Below, piece after piece: positions 16,537 through 23,894 of a stretch of 64,000 bases of DNA; the stretch's first letter is position 1, and every line of letters starts with the position of its first letter. The DNA is from Methylibium sp035762065. Its GTDB lineage: Bacteria > Pseudomonadota > Gammaproteobacteria > Burkholderiales > Burkholderiaceae_C. The stretch is from contig NZ_DASTPW010000050.1 of the NCBI RefSeq assembly GCF_035762065.1, positions 62,001-126,000 on the forward strand. Direction: 5' to 3'. Position numbers and translations under genes: made by a program. The notes beneath the pieces were generated by a model that made no database searches, was not told where the DNA came from, and saw only the letters and a program-made list of their open reading frames with translations.

Positions 16537-17082
16537 GTGGCACGGACGATGAATGACGGCCTGCGCGGCGCAGCGCTTGCGCTCGCATGGAGTACCGCCT
16601 TCGCGGCGTACGCCGCGCCGCCGCACGAGCACGGCGTTGCCCGGCTTGCCGCGGCGCTCGAAGGCGAGGCGCTGACGCTGACTTTCACGCTGCCGCTCGA
16701 CAGCCTGCTCGGCTTCGAGCGCGCGCCGCGCAACGCCGCCGAGAAGCAGGCCGCCGACAGGGCGATCGACGTCTTGCGGCGCGAGACCGAGATCGTCCGC
16801 CCCGACGCGGCCGCGCAATGCGAGCGCAGCGACGTGACGCTGGTCTCGCCGGTGCTGGGCCTCGGCGCGGCGCCGGAGCCGGCCACGGCCGACGCGCATG
16901 CCGACCTTGATGCGACCTACAGCTTCCGCTGTCTGCAGCCGGCGCGGCTCGCGCAGATCGAGCTGCCGTTGATGGCCGCCTTCCCGCGCATCGGCCGCAT
17001 CGAGGCGCAGATCGTCGGCGAGAAGGGGCAGCGCCGGCAGTCGGCGAAGCGCGCGGCGCCGAAGTTGACGTGGCCGAGGTAG
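16537..17082 (+). CDS. DUF2796 (ZrgA-like) periplasmic protein
   Basis: About 181 residues from GTG 16537 (GGAGG four bases upstream); ATG 16549 and ATG 16510 are in-frame alternatives. A signal peptide (LRGAALALAWSTAFAAYA) leads into the family start APPHEHGVARL, followed by LDSLLGFERAP and a C-terminal half with DAHADLDATYSFRCLQPARL. The best-known relative is ZrgA of the Zur-regulated zinc cluster in Vibrio. The His-rich stretch many relatives carry before the second half is nearly absent here (one HAD), so metal loading may be weaker or different. The ABC ATPase start overlaps this stop by 13 bp. Together with the next three genes it forms a metal-transport-type cassette. Confidence 0.8.
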   Translation: MARTMNDGLRGAALALAWSTAFAAYAAPPHEHGVARLAAALEGEALTLTFTLPLDSLLGFERAPRNAAEKQAADRAIDVLRRETEIVRPDAAAQCERSDVTLVSPVLGLGAAPEPATADAHADLDATYSFRCLQPARLAQIELPLMAAFPRIGRIEAQIVGEKGQRRQSAKRAAPKLTWPR

Positions 17083-17879
17083 TGCCTCCATCGACCGGTG
17101 CGGGCGCGCCGGCCGGGCCGGCAGCGCGCGCTGCGGGCGCCGCTTCGGCGCGCGAGGCGCCGCGCGACGCGAAGAACGGAACACGATCCTGCGCCGTCGA
17201 GATCGACCGCCTGCGTTTCGCGTGGCCCGGCGCGGCCGAGCCGCTGCTCGACATCGCCGACTGGCGCATCGCGCCCGGCGCCCAGGTCTTCCTGCAAGGC
17301 GCGAGCGGCAGCGGCAAGAGCACGCTGCTCGCGTTGCTCGCGGGCGTGCGCACCGCGACGGCCGGCCGCGTCGCGGTGCTCGGGGAGGACTGGGCGGGCC
17401 TCGCGCCGGCGCGCCGCGACCGCCGCCGCGCCGACCATGTCGGCCTGGTGTTCCAGCAGTTCAACCTGCTCGGCTACCTCTCGGTGCTCGACAACGTGCT
17501 GCTGCCGTGCCGCTATTCGAAGCGACGCGCGCAGCGCGCGACGCAGCAGCACGGCAGCCCGGCCGACGCGGCGCGGCGGCTGCTCGACGCGATGGGGCTC
17601 GACGCCGCGCTGCATCGCCGCCCCGCCGCGCGGCTCTCGGTCGGCCAGCAGCAGCGCGTCGCCGCGGCGCGCGCGCTGATCGGCACGCCCGAGCTGGTGC
17701 TCGCCGACGAGCCGACCTCCGCGCTCGACGAAGACCGCCGCGAGGACTTCATGGCGCTGCTGCTCGCCGCCTGCGCGCAGGCCGGCGCCGCGCTCGTCTT
17801 CGTGAGCCACGACGCGCGGCTCGCGGCGCGCTTCGCGCAGCGGCTCGATCTGCGCGCGCTGAACGCGGCCGGGCGATGA
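17070..17879 (+). CDS. ABC transporter ATP-binding protein (MacB/LolD type)
   Basis: A 269-residue ATPase with Walker A GASGSGKS at residues 77-84, Q-loop VFQQFN, signature LSVGQQQRVAAARAL, Walker B LVLADEPTSALD and switch histidine in FVSHDARLA. The first ~40 residues are Ala/Pro-rich and not part of the fold, so the true start may be later than GTG 17070. It pairs with the FtsX-type permease that starts inside its stop codon (ATGA). Such pairs usually power periplasmic or outer-membrane delivery rather than classical solute import. The DUF2796 and DUF3299 neighbours suggest a role in metal handling. Confidence 0.88.
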   Translation: MAEVVPPSTGAGAPAGPAARAAGAASAREAPRDAKNGTRSCAVEIDRLRFAWPGAAEPLLDIADWRIAPGAQVFLQGASGSGKSTLLALLAGVRTATAGRVAVLGEDWAGLAPARRDRRRADHVGLVFQQFNLLGYLSVLDNVLLPCRYSKRRAQRATQQHGSPADAARRLLDAMGLDAALHRRPAARLSVGQQQRVAAARALIGTPELVLADEPTSALDEDRREDFMALLLAACAQAGAALVFVSHDARLAARFAQRLDLRALNAAGR

Positions 17880-19138
17880 GCGCGAATCTCGTGCTGGCGC
17901 TGCGCAGCGCCTGGAGCCGGCGCTTCGTGCTCGCGCTCACGGTCGCGTCCATCGCGCTCGCCGCCTTCCTGCTGCTGAGCCTGGAGCGGCTGCGCGCCGA
18001 CATGCGCGCGAGCTTCGGCGCGGCGGTCTCGGGCACCGACCTCGTCGTCGGCGCGCGCGGCGGCAGCGTGCCGCTGATGCTCTACGCGGTGTTCCGCATC
18101 GGCGCGCCGACGAACAACGTCGGCATGGCGAGCCTGCGCGCGATCGAGGCGCTGCCGCAGGTCGCCTGGCTCGTGCCGATCGCGCTGGGCGACAGCCATC
18201 GCGGCTTTCCGGTCGTCGGCACCGGCGACGGCTATTTCGAGCACTTCCGCCACGGCGACCGGCAGCCGCTCGCGCTCGCGACGGGCCGCGTCTTCGGCGC
18301 CATGCCGGGCGGTCTGTACGAGGCGGTGGTCGGCGCCGAAGTCGCGTCGAAGCTCGGCTACCGCGAGGGCCAGCGCATCGTGCTGAGCCATGGCGACGGC
18401 GCGCTGCCCGGCAACGATCACGCGCAGCAGCCGTTCACGGTCGTCGGCGCGCTGGCGCGCACCGGCACGCCGGTCGATCGCTCGGTGCACATCCGGCTCG
18501 AGGCGATGGAGGCCTTGCATGCCGGCAGCGCCTTCGGCCTGCCGGCGTCGATGGCGCTGCCCGTCGATGCCGCCTCGCTGCAGCCGCGCAGCGCGACGGC
18601 CGCGCTCGTTGGCCTGAAGCAGCGCGCCGCGGTGTTCTCGGTGCAGCGCTTCGTCAACAACTACCGCGCCGAGCCCCTGCTCGCGGTGCTGCCCGGCGTC
18701 GCGCTCGACGAACTGTGGGAGCTGGTCGGCGGCGCCGAGCGTGCGCTCGCGGTCGCCTCGGCGCTGGTCGCGCTGGTGAGCCTGGCCGGCATGGTCGCGG
18801 TGATCGCCGCCGGGCTCGACGCGCGCCGGCGCGAGCTGGCGATCCTGCGCGCCGTCGGCGCGGCGCCGCGCGACGTGCTGGCGCTGCTGCTGGCCGAAGG
18901 CCTGGCCGTCACGGCCGTCGGGGTCGTGCTGGGCCTCGTCGCGCACCTCGTCGCGCTCGCCGCGCTCGGGCCCTGGCTGCAGGGCCGCTACGGTGTCACG
19001 CTGGGCCTCGCCGAGGCCGGCGCGACGCCGCTCGCGATCGTCGCGTCGATGCTCGCCGCCGGGCTCCTGGCGAGCCTGGTGCCGGCCTGGCGCGCCTACC
19101 GGCTTTCGCTGGCCGACGGGCTGGCGCCCGCCATATGA
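17876..19138 (+). CDS. ABC transporter permease, FtsX/MacB family
   Basis: A 420-residue protein with an N-terminal membrane helix (about residues 16-36), a long periplasmic domain, and three C-terminal helices (roughly 290-312, 335-360 and 380-402). The last part carries the FtsX-domain landmark ARRRELAILRAVGAAPRDV. The body includes GTDLVVGARGGSVPLMLYAV, usual for permeases found with DUF2796/DUF3299 genes. The start overlaps the ATPase stop (ATGA). The DUF3299 gene follows 10 bp downstream. It is likely a homodimer with the ATPase at the inner membrane; the substrate is unknown. Confidence 0.87.
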   Translation: MSANLVLALRSAWSRRFVLALTVASIALAAFLLLSLERLRADMRASFGAAVSGTDLVVGARGGSVPLMLYAVFRIGAPTNNVGMASLRAIEALPQVAWLVPIALGDSHRGFPVVGTGDGYFEHFRHGDRQPLALATGRVFGAMPGGLYEAVVGAEVASKLGYREGQRIVLSHGDGALPGNDHAQQPFTVVGALARTGTPVDRSVHIRLEAMEALHAGSAFGLPASMALPVDAASLQPRSATAALVGLKQRAAVFSVQRFVNNYRAEPLLAVLPGVALDELWELVGGAERALAVASALVALVSLAGMVAVIAAGLDARRRELAILRAVGAAPRDVLALLLAEGLAVTAVGVVLGLVAHLVALAALGPWLQGRYGVTLGLAEAGATPLAIVASMLAAGLLASLVPAWRAYRLSLADGLAPAI

Positions 19139-19148
19139 GAGCGATGCC

Positions 19149-19694
19149 ATGAAGACGATCGACCGCCGACTGTTCCTCGCCGCGACGCTGGCCTGCGCCG
19201 CTGCCACCCAGGCGCAGGCGCAAGCGCCGAAGGACACGCCCTGGGACCAGTTGATTCCGAAGGGCTGGGACCCGATGGCCGGCTTCAAGCGCCCGCCCAC
19301 CGCCGGCCTGCTCAGCGACAGCGACCCGCGCGTGCTGGAGATGATGCGGGAGCTGCGCGAAGTCTGGGACCGCGCGCCGACGCGGCCCGAGCTCGACGGC
19401 ACGCCGGTGCAGCTCTCCGGCTACGTCGTGCCGCTCGAACAGTCGCGCGGCGAACTGCGCGAGTTCCTGCTCGTGCCCTACTTCGGCGCCTGCATCCACA
19501 GCCCGCCGCCGCCTGCGAACCAGATCGTCCACGTGCTGCCCGCGAAGGCCGCGAAGGGGCTGCGCTCGATGGACGTCGTCACCGTGCGCGGCGCGATCCG
19601 CACGCAACGCGGCGACACCGCGATGGGTGCGACCGGCTACCGCATCGACGCGGCGAACGTCGAGCCCTACGTGGCGCCGGAGCCGGCAAGGTAG
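19149..19694 (+). CDS. DUF3299 periplasmic protein
   Basis: A 181-residue protein with a signal peptide (MKTIDRRLFLAATLACAAA, cut near AQAQA) that contains an RRLFL Tat-like core. The family signature is LVPYFGACIHSPPPPANQIV, with GYVVPLEQ upstream of it. The family occurs with DUF2796 and FtsX-type ABC genes in metal-responsive clusters; its biochemical function is not known. The conserved Cys and His in ACIH could bind metal, which is inference. It begins 10 bp after the permease gene, and the aminopropyltransferase gene begins 28 bp after its stop, so this cassette and the flanking genes are probably one transcript. Confidence 0.82.
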   Translation: MKTIDRRLFLAATLACAAATQAQAQAPKDTPWDQLIPKGWDPMAGFKRPPTAGLLSDSDPRVLEMMRELREVWDRAPTRPELDGTPVQLSGYVVPLEQSRGELREFLLVPYFGACIHSPPPPANQIVHVLPAKAAKGLRSMDVVTVRGAIRTQRGDTAMGATGYRIDAANVEPYVAPEPAR

Positions 19695-19722
19695 CGACAC
19701 GCGCGCGCTACCCTCGGCGCCG

Positions 19723-21321
19723 ATGTCCTCGACCCACCCCGCCGCGATCGACGCGGCCGCCAGCGGCGGCGTGCGGCCGGCCGAGCTGGCGCTGCTGGCG
19801 TCGGTGTTCGTCGTCGCGGCCTGCGGGCTGGTCTACGAGCTCGCAGCCGGCGCGCTGGCGAGCTACCTGCTCGGCGATTCGGTGCTGCAGTTCAGCACGG
19901 TGATCGGCGCCTACTTGTTCGCGATGGGCATCGGCTCGTGGCTGTCGAAGTACGTCGAGCGGCAGCTCATCGCGAACTTCCTGCGCATCGAGCTGCTGGT
20001 CGGGTTGATCGGCGGGCTGATGCCGGCCGGGCTGTTCGTCGCGCACAGCCTGCTGCCGGTCGCGGCGACCGCGCCGTTCCGGGTGCTGCTGTACGCGCTG
20101 GTGCTGGTGGTGGGCGTGCTGGTCGGGCTCGAGATCCCGCTGGTGATGCGCATCCTCAAGCGCCAGTTCGCCGAGCGCTGGGCGTTGAAGGAGCTGGTCT
20201 CGCAGGTGCTGACCTTCGACTACCTCGGCGCGCTCGCGGTCTCGGTCGCCTTCCCGCTGCTGCTGGTGCCGCACCTCGGGCTGGTGCGCACGGGGCTGTT
20301 CTTCGGCCTCCTGAACGCGGCGGTCGCGGTGTGGGCGCTGTGGCTGTTCCGTGGCGAGCTGCGCGCGTGGCGCTCGCACGCGCTGGCCTGCGCCGCGGTG
20401 ATCGGCGTGCTGCTGCTGGCCTTCGCGCTGGCGGATCGCCTCACCACCTGGAGCGAAGACCGCTTCTACGGCGAGCCCATCGTCTTCAGCGAGACCTCGG
20501 CCTACCAGCGCGTGGTGGTCACCGCCGGTGCGCAGGGCGTCAAGCTCTACCTGAACGGCAACCTGCAGTTCCATTCGCGCGACGAGTACCGCTACCACGA
20601 GTCGCTGGTGCATCCGGTGATGGCCGCGCACGGCGCGCCGAAGCGCGTGCTGGTGCTCGGCGGCGGCGACGGCATGGCGGTGCGCGAGGTGCTGAAGCAC
20701 CCGTCGGTCGAACAGGTGACGCTGGTCGAGCTGGACCCGGCGATGACGCGCCTGTTCGCCACCGAGCCGCGGCTCGTCGCGCTCAACGGCGCGGCGCTGG
20801 CGTCGCCGAAGCTGCGGATCGTCAACGACGACGCCTTCGTCTGGCTCGACCGCACGGCGGCGAGCGACGAGACCTTCGACATCGTCGTCGCCGATTTCCC
20901 CGACCCGTCGAACCACGCGATCGGCAAGCTCTATTCCACGAGCTTCTATGAACTGCTGGCCAGCCGGCTCGCCGCCTCCGGCTACGCGGTGATCCAGACC
21001 ACCTCGCCGCTGATCGCGCGCAAGAGCTTCTGGACGGTGGTGAGCACCGTCGAAGCGGCGGGCCTGCAGGCCACGCCCTACCACGCGCACGTGCCGAGCT
21101 TCGGCGAGTGGGGCTTCGTGATCGCGAGCCGCCGGCCGCTGGCGGCCGCCGCGATGCGCGAGCGGCTGCCCGCGGGGCTGCGCTTCCTCGCGCCGGCGGG
21201 CCTGCCGGCGCTGTTCGACTTTCCCGCCGACATGGCGCGCGTCGAGGCCGAGCCGAACCGGCTCAGCACGCAGGAACTGGTGCACACCTTCGAGCAGGAG
21301 TGGGGCAAGGCGCGCGAATGA
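19723..21321 (+). CDS. Membrane-spanning spermidine-synthase-like aminopropyltransferase
   Basis: A 532-residue protein. The first ~240 residues hold about seven membrane helices (LALLASVFVVAACGLVYELA onwards). The rest is a spermidine-synthase fold: SAYQRVVV, LNGNLQFHSRDEYRYHESL, the AdoMet-binding VLVLGGGDGMAVREVL, and ADFPDPSN with both aspartates that in spermidine synthases bind and deprotonate the amine. The catalytic set therefore looks intact, pointing to aminopropyl transfer from decarboxylated AdoMet, although the acceptor need not be putrescine. The active domain is probably on the cytosolic side. It is a distinct branch from soluble SpeE. A matching AdoMet decarboxylase is at 32399-32767. 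The start ATG 19723 is the first good one after the DUF3299 stop. Confidence 0.88.
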   Translation: MSSTHPAAIDAAASGGVRPAELALLASVFVVAACGLVYELAAGALASYLLGDSVLQFSTVIGAYLFAMGIGSWLSKYVERQLIANFLRIELLVGLIGGLMPAGLFVAHSLLPVAATAPFRVLLYALVLVVGVLVGLEIPLVMRILKRQFAERWALKELVSQVLTFDYLGALAVSVAFPLLLVPHLGLVRTGLFFGLLNAAVAVWALWLFRGELRAWRSHALACAAVIGVLLLAFALADRLTTWSEDRFYGEPIVFSETSAYQRVVVTAGAQGVKLYLNGNLQFHSRDEYRYHESLVHPVMAAHGAPKRVLVLGGGDGMAVREVLKHPSVEQVTLVELDPAMTRLFATEPRLVALNGAALASPKLRIVNDDAFVWLDRTAASDETFDIVVADFPDPSNHAIGKLYSTSFYELLASRLAASGYAVIQTTSPLIARKSFWTVVSTVEAAGLQATPYHAHVPSFGEWGFVIASRRPLAAAAMRERLPAGLRFLAPAGLPALFDFPADMARVEAEPNRLSTQELVHTFEQEWGKARE

Positions 21322-21392
21322 GCGGCGAGCGTTTCGCGAAGGCGAGGTCTCGCGCACCGCGGCGGACCGCGGCGCGCGGGAGGCCGGTGTGA
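21318..21392 (+). CDS. Possible 24-codon coupling peptide
   Basis: An ATG overlapping the aminopropyltransferase stop (ATGA at 21318) opens a 24-residue, very basic frame. Its TGA overlaps the GTG start of the flavoprotein gene (GTGA at 21389). The double overlap could pass ribosomes across the 67-base gap. It has no recognisable domain and could be chance in GC-rich DNA. Confidence 0.25.
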   Translation: MSGERFAKARSRAPRRTAARGRPV

Positions 21393-23035
21393 ACGAGCGC
21401 ATCGCGCGCCGTTCGCTGCTGGGCGCGGGGCTTGCGTCGTCGGCGCTGGCGCTGGCCGGCTGCGTGCGCGAGGCGGCCGAGATCCCCGGCGGCTGGGCCG
21501 GCGCCGCGGTCGATCGCGGCCACCGGCTGCGCGAGCCGGCCGGCGCGACCGACGCCGGCGCGCCGGCACGCCGCTGCGCGGTCGCGATCGTCGGCGGCGG
21601 CATTGCCGGGCTCGCGGCGGCGCGGGCATTGACGCGGTCCGGCGTCGACGACTTCCGGCTGTTCGAGCTCGAAGACCGCCCCGGCGGCAACGCCCGCGGC
21701 CACACGATGGCCGGCCTGCGCTGCCCGCTCGGGGCGCACTACCTGCCGCTGCCGGGGCCCGAGGCGCGCGAGGTCAGCGAGCTGCTGCACGAGCTGGGCA
21801 TCGCGCGCAGCGCGTTCGGCCGCACCGTCTACGACGAACGCCAGCTGGTGCATGCGCCGCAGGAGCGTGTGTTCGTGCGCGAGGCCGGGACCGACGGCGC
21901 CGCCGCCGGACGCTGGCACGAGGGCCTGTTGCCGCTCGAAGGGGCGAGCGCGGCGACGCTCGCCCAGCTGCGTCGCTTTGCCGCCGAACTGCGCGGCGTG
22001 CAGGCCGAACTGAGCTTCGCGATGCCCACGCTGCGCAGCCGCTGGAGCCCGGGCCTCGCGGCGCTTGACGCGCAGAGCTTCGCGGCGTGGCTCGCCGCGC
22101 GCGGCTACGACGATCCGCTGCTGCTCGGCCACCTCGACTACGCCTGCCGCGACGACTACGGCGCCGGGACGGCGATGGTCTCGGCCTGGGCCGGGCTGCA
22201 CTACTTCGCGAGCCGGCACGGCTTCCACGCCCCCGGCGAGGACGACGGCGGCGGCAGCGACGGCGTGCTGACCTGGCCGGAAGGCAACGCGCACCTGGCC
22301 GAGCGGCTCGCGGCGACGCTGGGCGACCGGCTGCTTGCCGGGCGGCTCGTCACCCGCATCGCGCCGGCGCGGCGCGAGGTCGAGCTGCACGCCCGGCAGG
22401 CGGGCGAAGGGCGCACCGAGCGCTGGGTCGCGCGGCGGGTGATCGTCGCGGCGCCCTTGTTCGTCGCCGCGCGCATCGTCGATCCGCTGCCGGCGCCGCT
22501 GGCCGCGCTGCTGCCGCGGCTGCAGTACGCGCCCTGGCTCGTCACCAACCTGCAGCTGCGCGCGCCGCTGGCCGACCGACTGCTCGGCGCGCCGCCGGCC
22601 TGGGACAACGTGATCGCCGGCAGCGCGGCGCTCGGCTACGTCGATGCCCAGCACCAGGCGCTGCGCTCGGTCCCCGGGCCGACGGTGCTGACCCACTACT
22701 GGGCGCTCGGTGGTCATTCGGTGCAGGAGCTGCGCGCGCAGCGCGCCCGGTTGCTCGACGCGCCCTGGCCGCACTGGCGCGACGCGGTGCTGTCCGATCT
22801 GGCCGCCGCGCATCCGGACATCGCCGCCAAGACGGCGCGGATCGATTCGACGCGCTACGGCCACGCCATGCTGCTGCCCCGGCCCGGCCTGCGCGGCAGC
22901 GCGGCGCTGGCGGCGCTGGCCGAGCCGGTCGGGCGGCTGCAGTTCGCGCATGCCGACCTGTCCGGCTATTCGGTGTTCGAGGAAGCCTTCACCCGCGGCC
23001 ACTTGGCGGGCATGCAAGCTGCTGCAATTCTTTGA
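21389..23035 (+). CDS. Exported FAD-dependent amine-oxidase-like protein (Tat signal, lipobox)
   Basis: A 548-residue flavoprotein. The N-terminus ARRSLLGAGLASSALALAGC has a twin-arginine and a lipobox (LAGC), so the folded, FAD-loaded protein is probably exported by Tat and lipid-anchored. FAD binding is shown by VAIVGGGIAGLAAARAL at about residues 64-80 and ELEDRPGGNARG. The C-terminus GRLQFAHADLSGYSVFEEAF is the usual amine-oxidase ending that contacts the flavin. GTG 21389 is preceded by GGAGG. It closes the gene run that begins with the SPFH gene and directly follows the aminopropyltransferase; oxidation of a polyamine-like product in the periplasm is a reasonable guess but unproven. Confidence 0.82.
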   Translation: MNERIARRSLLGAGLASSALALAGCVREAAEIPGGWAGAAVDRGHRLREPAGATDAGAPARRCAVAIVGGGIAGLAAARALTRSGVDDFRLFELEDRPGGNARGHTMAGLRCPLGAHYLPLPGPEAREVSELLHELGIARSAFGRTVYDERQLVHAPQERVFVREAGTDGAAAGRWHEGLLPLEGASAATLAQLRRFAAELRGVQAELSFAMPTLRSRWSPGLAALDAQSFAAWLAARGYDDPLLLGHLDYACRDDYGAGTAMVSAWAGLHYFASRHGFHAPGEDDGGGSDGVLTWPEGNAHLAERLAATLGDRLLAGRLVTRIAPARREVELHARQAGEGRTERWVARRVIVAAPLFVAARIVDPLPAPLAALLPRLQYAPWLVTNLQLRAPLADRLLGAPPAWDNVIAGSAALGYVDAQHQALRSVPGPTVLTHYWALGGHSVQELRAQRARLLDAPWPHWRDAVLSDLAAAHPDIAAKTARIDSTRYGHAMLLPRPGLRGSAALAALAEPVGRLQFAHADLSGYSVFEEAFTRGHLAGMQAAAIL

Positions 23036-23100
23036 GTGGCCGCAGCGGGGCCAGCGCCGGCCGTCACAACGGTGCCGTGGCAGGCCTGGTTGGAAACCCT

Positions 23101-23121
23101 AATGACATGCATTCGGTCATT
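23101..23121. promoter_or_regulatory. Inverted repeat upstream of ahpC
   Basis: AATGAC and GTCATT form six-base arms around a nine-base spacer holding ATGCAT, about 97 bp before the ahpC start, in a locally AT-richer stretch. It could be an operator for a redox regulator. It does not resemble the spaced ATAG-type OxyR pattern well enough to name. Confidence 0.3.
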
Positions 23122-23217
23122 CAATCCGGCTGATGCTGCATCGCGTCAACAATGGCGGCCGAACGGCGTTTCCCTCGCGTTTCCATCAACCCTCTTTAAC
23201 TCTCGGAGTCCTCACCC

Positions 23218-23784
23218 ATGTCCTCGCTGATCAACACCCCGGTCCAACCGTTCAAGGTTCAAGCGTTCAAGGACGGCAAGTTCATCGAAGTCACCGAACA
23301 GGCACTGAAGGGCAAGTGGTCGACGTTCATCTTCATGCCGGCCGCCTTCACCTTCAACTGCCCGACCGAAGTCGAGGACGCGGCCGACCACTACGCCGAG
23401 TTCCAGAAGCTCGAGTGCGAGGTCTACATCGTCACGACCGACACGCACTTCGCGCACAAGGTGTGGCACGAGACCTCGCCGGCCGTCGGCAAGGCCAAGT
23501 TCCCGCTGATCGGCGATCCGACGCACCAGCTGACCCGCATGTTCGGCGTGCACATCGAAGAAGAAGGCCTGGCGCTGCGCGGCACCTTCGTGATCAATCC
23601 GGAAGGCGTGATCAAGACCGCCGAGGTGCACGACAACGCGATCGCGCGCGACGTGAAGGAAACGCTGCGCAAGCTGAAGGCCGCGCAGTACGTCGCGAAG
23701 AACCCCGGCCAGGTGTGCCCGGCGAAGTGGAACGAAGGCGCGAAGACGCTGACGCCGTCGCTGGATCTGGTCGGAAAAATTTGA
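23218..23784 (+). CDS. ahpC: Alkyl hydroperoxide reductase subunit C (2-Cys peroxiredoxin)
   Basis: A 188-residue peroxiredoxin. Peroxidatic C48 lies in PAAFTFNCPTE and resolving C167 in PGQVCPAKW, the typical AhpC pair; the C-terminal tail covering C167 is present. It reduces hydrogen peroxide and organic peroxides using electrons from AhpF. A GGAG site precedes the ATG. Codon use looks more regular than in the neighbours, as expected for an abundant protein. A dispersed repeat (23787-23875) separates it from ahpF, which may lower or uncouple ahpF expression. Confidence 0.96.
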   Translation: MSSLINTPVQPFKVQAFKDGKFIEVTEQALKGKWSTFIFMPAAFTFNCPTEVEDAADHYAEFQKLECEVYIVTTDTHFAHKVWHETSPAVGKAKFPLIGDPTHQLTRMFGVHIEEEGLALRGTFVINPEGVIKTAEVHDNAIARDVKETLRKLKAAQYVAKNPGQVCPAKWNEGAKTLTPSLDLVGKI

Positions 23785-23786
23785 TC

Positions 23787-23875
23787 CACCCCGTTGCGGC
23801 TGACGCCGCTCCCCTCTAGGGGCGCCGCTGGCGGACCGGCAGAGCCGGATCCGCGGCGGCTGCTCGGTGGGCACC
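23787..23875 (+). repeat. Dispersed palindromic repeat, copy B (ahpC-ahpF gap)
   Basis: It begins one base after the ahpC TGA with CCACCCCGTTGCGG, runs through GGGGCGCCGCTGGCGG to GCCGGATCCGC. Several short stems can form, such as CCCCTCTAGGGG. The orientation is the same as ahpC. It may end or stabilise the ahpC transcript. Confidence 0.75.
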
Positions 23876-23894
23876 GTGACTCGCGAGGCAAGAC

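Noticed and set aside
23036..23217. OxyR site before ahpC
   Set aside because: The inverted repeat does not follow the spaced ATAG pattern; kept only as an unnamed candidate operator.
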